A stretch of DNA of 64,000 bases from Roseateles violae (GTDB lineage Bacteria; Pseudomonadota; Gammaproteobacteria; Burkholderiales; Burkholderiaceae_C), in contig NZ_JAUHHC010000002.1 in assembly GCF_030410485.1 (NCBI RefSeq), positions 372,001 through 436,000 on the forward strand. Reading direction: 5' to 3'. This document shows positions 8,560 through 15,929 of this stretch, one piece after another. The notes below the pieces were generated by a model. It had not been told where the DNA came from and did no database searches. It saw only the letters and a list, made by a program, of their open reading frames with translations. The translations under genes were made by a program, and so were the position numbers. Numbering within the stretch: the first letter of the stretch is position 1; each line of letters starts with the position of its first letter.

Positions 8560-8620
8560 GCCGATCAAGCCGGCGAGCAGACCGGCACCTTAGTCGGGGG
8601 TCCGATTGGAGACAGTGCAA

Positions 8621-9976
8621 ATGAAGTCCGCAAACAAACTGCTGAAGCTGCTTTACGTCCAGGTGCTGATCGGCCTGGTGCTGGGCATCACGGTGGGCCA
8701 CTACTGGCCCGAGTTCGGCGCCTCGCTGAAGCCGCTGGGCGACGGCTTCGTCAAGCTGGTGAAGATGATGATCGCGCCGATCGTCTTCTGCACCATCGTC
8801 AGCGGCATCACCTCGCTGGGCGACGCCGGCGGCATCGGCAAGACCCTGCTGAAGGCGATGGGCCTGTTCTATGCGCTGACCATCGCCGCCTTGCTGACCG
8901 GCCTGGTGGCGGTGACGCTGATGCAGCCGGGCGCGGGCATGCACATCGACCCGACGCATCTGGACGCGGCGGTGGCGGCCAAGTACACGAGCCAGGCGCA
9001 GCCGCGCGGTTTCGTCGAGTTCGTGCTCCACATCATCCCGAACTCCTTCTTCGGCGCCTTTGCCGAGGGGGAGGTGCTGCCGGTGCTGCTGCTGGCCGTG
9101 CTCTGCGGCTTCGGCCTGACCCGCATCGGCGCCACCGGCAAGGCGGTGCTCGAAGGCATCGACAGCTTCGCCCACATGCTGTTCGCCGCCTTCGGCTTCA
9201 TCATGCGCCTGGCGCCGCTGGGCGCGTTCGGCGCAATGGCCTTCACCGTCGGCAAGTACGGCATCAAGTCGATCGGCTCGCTGGGCCTGCTGATCGCCAC
9301 CTTCTACGTCGCCTGCATCTTCTTCGTCGTGGTTGTGCTCGGTCTGCTGGCGCGCACCCATGGCTTCAAGCTCTGGCAGCTGCTGCGCTACATCCGCGAG
9401 GAGCTGCTGGTCGTGCTGGGCACCTCGTCCAGCGAGCCGGTGCTGCCGCGGCTGCTGATGAAGCTGGAGCGCCTGGGCTGCAAGAAGGGCGTCGTCGGTC
9501 TGGTGCTGCCGACCGGCTACTCCTTCAATCTCGACGGCACCGCGATCTATCTGACACTGGCCTCGATGTTCATCGCGCAGGCCTGCGACATCCACCTGAG
9601 CTGGGGACAGATCGGCGCCATGCTGGGCCTGATGCTGCTGACCTCCAAGGGCGCAGCCGGTGTGACCGGCAGCGGCTTCGTCGCCCTGGTGGCCACCCTG
9701 GTCGTGATGCCGGACCTGCCGGTGGCCGGCGTCGCCCTGATCGTGGGCATCGACCGCTTCATGTCCGAGGCGCGCGCGCTGACCAGCACCATCAGCAACG
9801 CGGTGGCCTGCATCGTCGTATCGAAATGGGAGAGGGCCTGCGACGAGGCGGTGCTCGCCAGCGAGCTCTCGCAAGGCTATGCCAAGACCGAGCAGGCGCT
9901 GGAGGACGATGCGGTCCTGCCGCACGCCGATGCCATTCACATCACGCATGCCGCGCCGGCCCATGTCCGGCACTGA
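8621..9976 (+). CDS. dctA: Dicarboxylate/amino-acid:cation symporter (DctA family)
   Basis: This 451-residue polytopic inner-membrane carrier of the DAACS family imports C4-type dicarboxylates with protons or sodium. It shows VKMMIAPIVFCTIVSGI in helix 3, the re-entrant serine-rich hairpin VVLGTSSSEPVLPRL, the helix 7 motif TGYSFNLDGTAIYLTLA and the second hairpin LLLTSKGAAGVTGSGF. ATG 8621 is taken as start because GGAGA lies 9-14 bases upstream; an in-frame TTG at 8606 overlaps that ribosome site. As the last gene of the operon it most likely imports the dicarboxylate the operon degrades. Confidence 0.93.
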   Translation: MKSANKLLKLLYVQVLIGLVLGITVGHYWPEFGASLKPLGDGFVKLVKMMIAPIVFCTIVSGITSLGDAGGIGKTLLKAMGLFYALTIAALLTGLVAVTLMQPGAGMHIDPTHLDAAVAAKYTSQAQPRGFVEFVLHIIPNSFFGAFAEGEVLPVLLLAVLCGFGLTRIGATGKAVLEGIDSFAHMLFAAFGFIMRLAPLGAFGAMAFTVGKYGIKSIGSLGLLIATFYVACIFFVVVVLGLLARTHGFKLWQLLRYIREELLVVLGTSSSEPVLPRLLMKLERLGCKKGVVGLVLPTGYSFNLDGTAIYLTLASMFIAQACDIHLSWGQIGAMLGLMLLTSKGAAGVTGSGFVALVATLVVMPDLPVAGVALIVGIDRFMSEARALTSTISNAVACIVVSKWERACDEAVLASELSQGYAKTEQALEDDAVLPHADAIHITHAAPAHVRH

Positions 9977-9981
9977 CGGAA

Positions 9982-10902
9982 TCAGCGCTTGGCCGCGCGC
10001 TTTTTCTTGCCGGTCTTCATCTCGGCCAGGAAGTCGTAGAGCTGCTGGGCCGCCGGCGACAGCGAGCGGCCCTTGCGCCGGATCAGCCCGACGCTGCGCG
10101 TGACGACCGGGTCGGTCAGCGGCACGCTGACCAGCAGCGGATGGTCGGCCGCCGGCATCGCCAGCGAGGGCACGGCGGCGACGCCTAGGCCGGCCTCTAC
10201 CAGGCCCAGCTGCGTCGTGACATGCTGGGCCTCGTAGATGCTCTGCGGCCGCTCCGCCACATTGGCCAGGGCCTGATCGAGCAGCAGCCGGTTGCCCGAG
10301 GACCGGGCCACTGAGATGAAGTCGTAGTCCTTCAGCTCGCTCCAAGTGACCTGGCGCTTGCGCGCCAGCGGGTGGTCGCGCCGACAGGCGGCGACGAAGC
10401 GGTCCTCCTGCAGGGGCAGGAACTCGATGTCGGCCTCCTGCGCGCCCATGAAGTTCAGGCCGAAGTCGGCCTCGCTGCGCGAGACCGCGGCCAGCACCTC
10501 GTTGGCGCTGGCATCGAAGACCTTGACCCGCACCTTCGGGTAGACCTCGTGGTAGCGCCGGATCACCTGCGACAGGAAGTAGTAGACGGTCGAGGGCACG
10601 CAGGCGATCGTCACCTCGCCCATGCGGCTCGCGGCGACGCCGCGTATGCCCAGCAGCGTGTTGTCCAGGTCGTCCAGCAACTGCTCGACCTTGCGCGCGA
10701 AATCGCGGCCGACGGCCGTGAGGTTGACCCGTCGTGTCGAGCGATCCAGCAGCCGCACCCCCAGCGCCTGCTCCAGCTTGTCGATGCGCCGGCTGAAGGC
10801 CGGCTGCGAGATGTGGACCGCTTCGGCCGCCTTGCGGAAGTTGTTCAGCTCCGCCACCGCGCGAAAGGCCAGCAGGTCGTTGAGGTCGAAGTTGATGGCC
10901 AT
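9982..10902 (-). CDS. LysR-family transcriptional regulator of the dicarboxylate cluster
   Basis: This 306-residue LysR-type regulator has an N-terminal winged helix at residues 1-65 (FRKAAEAVHISQPAFSRRID), a linker helix, and a periplasmic-binding-protein-like effector domain with VAVPSLAMP-like segments (AAVPSLAMPAADHPLL). It is convergent with dctA and divergent from the PrpF gene, the usual arrangement for such regulators. The intergenic region on its promoter side holds a T-N11-A element that recurs upstream of 4301, so both arms are probably its targets. In P. aeruginosa and Yersinia a LysR protein (RipR/ItcR) activates itaconate genes; equivalence is plausible but unproven. Confidence 0.93.
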   Translation of the reverse strand: MAINFDLNDLLAFRAVAELNNFRKAAEAVHISQPAFSRRIDKLEQALGVRLLDRSTRRVNLTAVGRDFARKVEQLLDDLDNTLLGIRGVAASRMGEVTIACVPSTVYYFLSQVIRRYHEVYPKVRVKVFDASANEVLAAVSRSEADFGLNFMGAQEADIEFLPLQEDRFVAACRRDHPLARKRQVTWSELKDYDFISVARSSGNRLLLDQALANVAERPQSIYEAQHVTTQLGLVEAGLGVAAVPSLAMPAADHPLLVSVPLTDPVVTRSVGLIRRKGRSLSPAAQQLYDFLAEMKTGKKKRAAKR

Positions 10903-10926
10903 GGAGCCCTCTCTGCGATGCTGTTC

Positions 10927-10970
10927 GATTGATGCGCATTGTGGATCAGTCGTTCTGAAACATGCAATTC
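10927..10970 (+). promoter_or_regulatory. Candidate LysR-type operator in the lysR-prpF divergent promoter
   Basis: The 44-bp element has ATTGAT-N11-ATCAGT as its dyad and ends with TGCAATTC. It lies 24 bases from the regulator start and 32 bases from the PrpF start. About 31 of 44 positions are the same as in the element at 4185-4228, with no gaps. Between two unrelated promoters that level of match argues for a shared binding site, presumably the autoregulatory site of the LysR protein. Confidence 0.7.
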
Positions 10971-11002
10971 ACAGCAATGGTTCCAGCGCCCATCATGAAG
11001 CC

Positions 11003-13075
11003 ATGAACCGAATCGTCCCCTGTGTCCTGATGCGCGCCGGCACCTCGCGCGGCCCGTTCTTCCTGCGCGAATGGCTGCCCGAAGACGAGGTCGCTCGCGA
11101 CGAGGCGCTGATCGGCGCCATCGGCGCCTCCGATCTGTTGCAGCTCGACGGCCTGGGCGGTGGCAGCAGCCTGAACAGCAAGGTCGCCATCGTGTCCCGC
11201 TCGCAGGAGCCGGGCTGCGATGTGGACTATCTGTTCGCCCAGGTCGGCGTCGGCCAGCAATCGGTCGACACCCGTCCCAACTGCGGGAACATGCTCAGCG
11301 GCGTGGGGCCCTTCGCGATCGAACAGGGCCTGGTGGAGGCTGCCGACGGCCAGACCACGGTGCGCGTCTTCAACGTCAACACGCGCTCCCGCATCCACGT
11401 CAAGGTGCAGACGCCCGGACGATGCGTCCGCTATGACGGCGACACCCGCATCGACGGCGTGGCCGGTACCGCGGCCGCCATCCAGCTGGAGTTCCTCGAT
11501 GCCTGGGGATCGGTGACGGGCTCCGTCTTCCCGACCGGCCGGCGCGTGGACCTGATCGACGGCACGGAAGTCAGCTGCATCGACGCCGCCATGCCGCTGA
11601 TGATTGTGCGCGCGGCCGACCTCGGCGTGCGCGGCAATGAAACGCCGGCCGAGCTCGATGCGAACAAGCCCCTGCTCGATCGCCTCGAGCAGCTGCGCCG
11701 CGCCGCCGGCGAGCTGATGGGCCTGGGCGACGTGTCCAACAGCGTCATTCCGAAGCCGGTGCTGGTCAGCGAAGGCGACGACGCGATGAGCGTCAGCTCG
11801 CGCTACTTCACGCCCAGGCGCTGCCATGCCTCCCACGCCGTCACCGGCGCCATCGGAGTGGCCAGCGCCTTTGTGCTGCCCGGCACCGTCGCCAGCAGCG
11901 GGCGGCCGGCCTTTGAAGGCGAACAAAACATCAGCGTGTTGCACCCGCAGGGGCGCATCGATGTCGCCATCAGCGTGGAAGGCCGCGATGGCGAGGCGCG
12001 CATCCAGCGGGCTGCCCTCGTGCGCACCGCCCGCAAGATCCTGCAGGGCGACCTGCACCTGCCCGAGTACGTATTTTCAAAACGTCAGCAAGGAGACAAG
12101 GAAGTGAAGAAACTCATCGCCCCGATGGTTGCGGCGGCCGTGGCCGCCAGCGCGCCGGCCCTGGCGCAGGCCCAAACCACTTATCCGACCAAGACGATCA
12201 CCATCGTCGTTCCCACCGCGGCCGGTGGCGGCAACGACGCAATGGCGCGCACGATCGCGCAAAAGCTCGGGCCCATGCTGGGTCAGACCATCATCATCGA
12301 CAACCGCGCAGGCGCCAACGGCTCGATCGCCAGCGAGTTCGTCGCCCGCGCCGCGCCGGATGGCCACACCTTGATGCTGGGCTATATCGCCACCCACAGC
12401 ATGAACCCGGCGCTGCAGAAGCTGCGCTACGACCCGGTCAAGGACTTCGAGCCGGTGGGCCTGGTCGGCTATTCGCCGACCCTGATGGTGGCCAACCCGA
12501 GCGTCCCGGTCAAGGACGTCAAGGATCTGGTCGCCCAGCTGAAGGCCAAGCCCGATCGCTACACCTACGCGTCGGCGGGCAATGGCACGGCGCCGCATTT
12601 CGCGGCGGAACTGTTCAAGCTCAATGCCGGCGTCGTCATGCTGGGCGTTCCGTACAAGGGCGCCGCCCCGGCCGTATCCGACACGATAGGCGGACAGACC
12701 CAGTTCATGTTCCCCAGCCTGTTCACCGCCTATCCCTTCATCAAGTCCGGCAAGCTGAAGGCCATGGCCATCGCCGGTCCCAAGCGCGTCGCCAGCATGC
12801 CCAATGTGCCGACCCTGAAGGAGGCGGGCGTGGACGGCGTGGACGTGACGCAGTGGTACGGCATCTTCGCGCCGGCCAAGACGCCCAAGCCCATCATCGA
12901 CAAGCTGAACAAGGCGCTCAACGAGGTGCTGGCCGACAAGGAGATCAGCAAGCGCATCGAAGATCACGGCGCCGACGTCGAGACCAGCACGCCGGAAGAG
13001 TTCGGTCTGCTCGTCAAGAACGAACTCGCCAAGTGGAAGGGCGTGGTCCAGCAGGCCAAGCTGACCGCCGACTGA
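11003..13075 (+). CDS. PrpF-family isomerase whose frame runs on, without stop, into the Bug receptor
   Basis: The first about 367 codons encode a PrpF-type protein (diaminopimelate-epimerase fold): LMRAGTSRGPFFLREWLP, the GGGSSLNSKVAIV loop, PNCGNM with its active-site-like cysteine, and a C-terminal RTARKILQGDLHLP. Relatives include methylaconitate isomerase and methylitaconate delta-isomerase, which shift the double bond of C5-C7 acids. The frame has no stop after the expected PrpF end (about 12080). It passes through the ribosome site and start of the next gene to 13075, giving a possible 690-residue fusion. As the second part carries a secretion signal, independent translation is more likely. 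A lost stop codon or an assembly error is also possible. Confidence 0.75.
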   Translation: MNRIVPCVLMRAGTSRGPFFLREWLPEDEVARDEALIGAIGASDLLQLDGLGGGSSLNSKVAIVSRSQEPGCDVDYLFAQVGVGQQSVDTRPNCGNMLSGVGPFAIEQGLVEAADGQTTVRVFNVNTRSRIHVKVQTPGRCVRYDGDTRIDGVAGTAAAIQLEFLDAWGSVTGSVFPTGRRVDLIDGTEVSCIDAAMPLMIVRAADLGVRGNETPAELDANKPLLDRLEQLRRAAGELMGLGDVSNSVIPKPVLVSEGDDAMSVSSRYFTPRRCHASHAVTGAIGVASAFVLPGTVASSGRPAFEGEQNISVLHPQGRIDVAISVEGRDGEARIQRAALVRTARKILQGDLHLPEYVFSKRQQGDKEVKKLIAPMVAAAVAASAPALAQAQTTYPTKTITIVVPTAAGGGNDAMARTIAQKLGPMLGQTIIIDNRAGANGSIASEFVARAAPDGHTLMLGYIATHSMNPALQKLRYDPVKDFEPVGLVGYSPTLMVANPSVPVKDVKDLVAQLKAKPDRYTYASAGNGTAPHFAAELFKLNAGVVMLGVPYKGAAPAVSDTIGGQTQFMFPSLFTAYPFIKSGKLKAMAIAGPKRVASMPNVPTLKEAGVDGVDVTQWYGIFAPAKTPKPIIDKLNKALNEVLADKEISKRIEDHGADVETSTPEEFGLLVKNELAKWKGVVQQAKLTAD
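12104..13075 (+). CDS. Bug-family (TctC-like) periplasmic solute-binding receptor
   Basis: This 323-residue protein has a clean Sec signal peptide (basic VKK start, hydrophobic Ala-rich core, ALAQAQ cleavage region) followed by the Bug family opening YPTKTITIVVPTAAGGGND, then GSIASEFVARAAPDGHTLMLG and VPYKGAAPAVSDTIGGQ. Bug receptors bind carboxylates in the periplasm, often for TTT carriers. The start is a GTG preceded by AAGGAG with good spacing. It is in frame with the PrpF sequence upstream, with no stop between. No TctA/TctB membrane genes follow, so it is an orphan receptor or works with a carrier elsewhere. Confidence 0.9.
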   Translation: MKKLIAPMVAAAVAASAPALAQAQTTYPTKTITIVVPTAAGGGNDAMARTIAQKLGPMLGQTIIIDNRAGANGSIASEFVARAAPDGHTLMLGYIATHSMNPALQKLRYDPVKDFEPVGLVGYSPTLMVANPSVPVKDVKDLVAQLKAKPDRYTYASAGNGTAPHFAAELFKLNAGVVMLGVPYKGAAPAVSDTIGGQTQFMFPSLFTAYPFIKSGKLKAMAIAGPKRVASMPNVPTLKEAGVDGVDVTQWYGIFAPAKTPKPIIDKLNKALNEVLADKEISKRIEDHGADVETSTPEEFGLLVKNELAKWKGVVQQAKLTAD

Positions 13076-13110
13076 GATCCAACACCGCCATCCAACAGGA
13101 GACAATATTC

Positions 13111-14193
13111 ATGAAGAAGATCGCTTGCATGCTGAGCCTCGCCGGCACCATCGCCACCCCGATGGCGGCCTGGGCCCAATCGTCCGTGACGGTGTACGGC
13201 ATCATGGACCTGGCCGCGCGCTACGTCGCCAACGACGGGGTCGGCTCGGTCACGTCCTTGATCAGCGGCGGCAACGCCACCAGCCGTCTGGGCCTGCGAG
13301 GCAGCGAGGACCTGGGCGGCGGCCTGAGCGCTCGTTTCCAGCTCGAACACGGGATTTCCGCCGACACCGGCACCCCTGCCGGTGGCAACACCTTCTGGGA
13401 CCGCTTGGCCTGGGTCTCGCTCGCGAGCAACAGCCTCGGCGAGCTCCGCCTCGGCCGCGACTATGTGCCGACCTACACGAACTGGGTCCGCTTCGACCCG
13501 TTCAGCAATGTGGGCGTGGCGGGCGTCGGCAATATGCTGCCGGCCAGCCAGGTCGGCCCGATCCGCAGCGCCTTCGCCAGCAACCCGAACACCCTGGTCC
13601 GGTCCAACAACGCCGTTCAGTACCTGCTGCCCGCCAACCTGGGTGGCATCGAGGGCGGGCTGATGGTCGCGGCGGGCGAGGGCGGTACGGCCGCCAACGG
13701 ACAGCACAAGCTGCTGGGCCTTCGCCTGGGCTATGCGACCGGGGCCTGGGTGGTGAGCGGGGCCTATGACGAGACCAAGAACGAGCTCACCGGCAACGAG
13801 AGTTTCAAGGACGGCATCATCGCCGGCTCCTATGACTTCGGCGTGGTCAAGCTGAACGCCGCATGGCGGCGCTTCGACTTTCTGGATTCGAAGCAGACCA
13901 ACATCCTGCTGGCCGCGATCCTGCCGGTCGGTGCCGCCGGCCAGCTCAAGGTCTCCTATCAGAAGGCCGACCTCAGCGGCAGGGTCCGCACCACCAATGT
14001 GGCGGACAACGACGGCGCGCAGCTGGGTCTGGGCTATGTGCACAACCTGTCCAAGCGCACGGCCCTCTACGCGAGCTACTCGCGCATCAACAACGACGGC
14101 GTCGCGACCTTTGTCGTGCCCGGCGGGGCCAGCGGTCTGACCGCAGGCGGCAACTCCTGGGGCGTCGAATCCGGCGTTCGCCACATCTTCTGA
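13111..14193 (+). CDS. Gram-negative porin (Burkholderiales OmpC/Omp32 type)
   Basis: This 360-residue outer-membrane protein has a signal peptide ending AAWAQ and then SSVTVYGIMDLAARY, the usual first strand of Burkholderiales porins. The body alternates strands (SRLGLRGSEDLGGGLSARFQLEHG, LGELRLGRDY) and ends GVESGVRHIF with the terminal phenylalanine required for outer-membrane assembly. AGGAGA precedes the ATG. Its place after the PrpF and Bug genes suggests it provides outer-membrane entry for the acids used by this cluster. The first in-frame start, far upstream at 12853, lies within the Bug gene and is rejected. Confidence 0.92.
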   Translation: MKKIACMLSLAGTIATPMAAWAQSSVTVYGIMDLAARYVANDGVGSVTSLISGGNATSRLGLRGSEDLGGGLSARFQLEHGISADTGTPAGGNTFWDRLAWVSLASNSLGELRLGRDYVPTYTNWVRFDPFSNVGVAGVGNMLPASQVGPIRSAFASNPNTLVRSNNAVQYLLPANLGGIEGGLMVAAGEGGTAANGQHKLLGLRLGYATGAWVVSGAYDETKNELTGNESFKDGIIAGSYDFGVVKLNAAWRRFDFLDSKQTNILLAAILPVGAAGQLKVSYQKADLSGRVRTTNVADNDGAQLGLGYVHNLSKRTALYASYSRINNDGVATFVVPGGASGLTAGGNSWGVESGVRHIF

Positions 14194-14203
14194 GCAAGCC
14201 AAG

Positions 14204-14229
14204 GCGCCGGACGCATGGAGGTCCGGTGC
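14204..14229 (+). terminator. Weak hairpin after the porin gene
   Basis: A nine-pair stem (GCGCCGGAC with GTCCGGTGC, one G-U pair) and an eight-base loop lie ten bases after the porin stop. There is no T-run, so it may be a weak terminator or an RNA-stabilising hairpin. Confidence 0.35.
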
Positions 14230-14724
14230 CCCAGCGCAGGACCGCACAGCAATCTCGGAGCCAGGGGGATTCCAGACTCGGCGGTCGATGAGCCGCCGAG
14301 CATTCCCGCGCGGGACGGCATCGCGACAAAGGAGCAGTCGTGGCGAACATCGACAAGGGCCGGCGGGATCTCGACTGGTCCGCAATCGAACTGGACTATC
14401 GCGCGGGCATCCTGTCCCTGCGCGAGCTGGGCGCGAAGCACCGCTGCTCCCATTCGACGATAGCGAATCTTGCCGGCCGCAAGGGCTGGTTGCGTAGCGC
14501 TGAACCAGGTGATCACCGGTCCTCCGGGGGGCTGCACCTTTGCGAGACGGCAGGCCGCGGAGACCGGGCCATCAGCCTGGAGCTTGCATCGTGAACAAGC
14601 CTCGGTCGCTCGATGAGCTGCGCGTCGAGAATCTGCTGGCGTGCGAGCTCGCGCCATGCAGCGCTGCTTGCTCGGCGTGGCCACGCCGGACAGCGCGTTG
14701 CCGAAGCGGTCTGACCAGGGGCCG
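14230..14724 (+). other. About 500 bp with only a phage-like fragment
   Basis: Apart from the terminase-like fragment at 14340-14594, nothing in this stretch is supported as a gene. The two flanking genes (porin and MdcG-like) have no functional link. The sequence looks like a scar of past insertion or deletion. Confidence 0.4.
14340..14594 (+). pseudogene. Phage terminase-small-subunit-like fragment
   Basis: A GTG start with AAAGGAG nine bases upstream opens an 84-codon frame. The first about 52 residues, with DWSAIELDYRAGILSLREL and STIANLAGRKGWLRS, look like the N-terminal helix-turn-helix of phage terminase small-subunit-like proteins, in which WxxIExdyRAG..SlrEi..xxgvs..aI.krAkr..W is the usual pattern. 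After that the translation turns into low-complexity sequence unlike the family, so the gene looks cut or frameshifted. No other phage gene is nearby. This is a family-pattern call without a search. Confidence 0.45.
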
Positions 14725-15417
14725 ATGATGGTGCCGCTTCACCCGCATCTGCTGGCCCATCTGAATCCCGTCGCCTGGAAAGGGCTGGAACAGCTGCACT
14801 GGGACGCCTCCGAGCGCGAGTGTCTGGCCTATTGGAAAGCGGCCCGGCTGCCGCTGCTCGTGACAGGGCAGCCGCCGGACTTCAACGAGCGGTCCTCGCA
14901 TATCGCGATGTGCATCGAGGCGCCCATCCGATGGGGCCGGCGCAAGATGCGCTTGCGGGTCGCCAAGCGCGACGTCCTGTTCTTCGATGAGTTTCCTGTC
15001 GCAGCGCGCATCGCGGGCCTGCTTCCGGCGAACGCGCGAGCGTCCTGGGCTCGGCTGTGTTCGTCGTTTCACCGCCTCGGGGCGACCCCGCGTGTCTACG
15101 GTTCCTACGGCTGGCAAGGGATTGCCGGCGGCGGCTATGTGCATCGACGGGCCGAGCTGAACCTCTGGCTGCAGGTCACCGAGCCCGATGAGGGCGACGA
15201 AATCGTCGCGATTCTGAGCCGCTTCCAGGCGCCCAAGATGCGGCTCGAGGCGGAGCTTCTTCTCATCCGCGGCGGTGCGGCGGTAGCCGCGGTCGACTGG
15301 CGAGAGTGGCGGGCGCGCCGATGGGAAGCGATGCCGTTCAGGGCAATGCCAGCCGCCAAGCTGCCGCCTTTGCAGAGGGAATTGCCCGAGCGCGAACCGG
15401 CTGAGGCGCTTGCATGA
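14725..15417 (+). CDS. MdcG-like protein (phosphoribosyl-dephospho-CoA transferase family), altered active-site motif
   Basis: This is a 230-residue protein. The segment TPRVYGSYGWQGIAGGGY at 121-138 and the C-terminal LEAELLLIRGGAAVAAVDWREW match the plan of MdcG, which attaches the prosthetic group to the malonate decarboxylase carrier protein. In MdcG the GS motif is followed by a Ser-Asp-Leu-Asp-Leu box holding the catalytic aspartates; here that box reads RAELNL, with Glu144 and Asn146. Catalysis may therefore be lost or changed. No malonate decarboxylase genes are nearby. The ATG at 14725 fits the usual N-terminus; in-frame starts at 14656 and 14641 are possible. Confidence 0.6.
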   Translation: MMVPLHPHLLAHLNPVAWKGLEQLHWDASERECLAYWKAARLPLLVTGQPPDFNERSSHIAMCIEAPIRWGRRKMRLRVAKRDVLFFDEFPVAARIAGLLPANARASWARLCSSFHRLGATPRVYGSYGWQGIAGGGYVHRRAELNLWLQVTEPDEGDEIVAILSRFQAPKMRLEAELLLIRGGAAVAAVDWREWRARRWEAMPFRAMPAAKLPPLQRELPEREPAEALA

Positions 15418-15929
15418 TCTCGAATGCCATCTCGCCGGAGTCACCGGATTCGCGATGGAAATCTCGATGGGCCTCGCCCCGAACCAACGAGAGTTCTCGC
15501 GCGGGGCAGCGTTGATTTGCTCCGCTGCCCTGTCGTCCGGGCAATTGCAGCTTCAATCCGGAATCCAGGCACTGGAGGTCCAGCGCGGACCGCTTGGTGA
15601 CTCGGTCGTGGACAGGTCGGTGGCGCCGCTCTGGGCCAAGCTGGCCGCACTGGCTGCTTCGCCAGCATGCGCTGCCGAGCCGACCAAGCGCTCAGGCAGG
15701 CCCTAGGCTGAGCGCCGCGATTACCTCAAGTTGGAGGCCCGGGCTTGGCGTTCCTGACGCATGCGCGATTGCAGACGAAGAGCTCGTGCATTTACTGCAA
15801 GAGCTGCCACGATCCGCGCATTCCTTGCTGCTTCAAATTTCGCGAAGAGCTACCAACCTTGGCAAGGGGCACGCGCATGGCGGGTCCCTCACTTGCTTGG
15901 CTGCGCTCAAACGGATTAGGAGAGCAGCC
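15418..15929 (+). other. 512-bp gap with only doubtful short frames
   Basis: A 98-codon frame (15410-15706) starting at a TTG overlaps the MdcG-like end, but it shows no domain, no good ribosome site and no neighbour link. The dehydrogenase frame is open well upstream (from 15594), but its protein clearly begins at 15930. This appears to be non-coding or decayed sequence. Confidence 0.4.

Noticed and set aside
8453-10939. An 828-codon minus-strand frame across the DctA and LysR genes
   Set aside because: It is a shadow of dctA in antisense and of another frame of lysR; no motif or ribosome site supports it.
15594-15929. Upstream extension of the alcohol dehydrogenase
   Set aside because: The family starts at about MLAMNFRGPY, and a strong AGGAGA precedes ATG 15930. 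The extra 112 residues are unlike any dehydrogenase.
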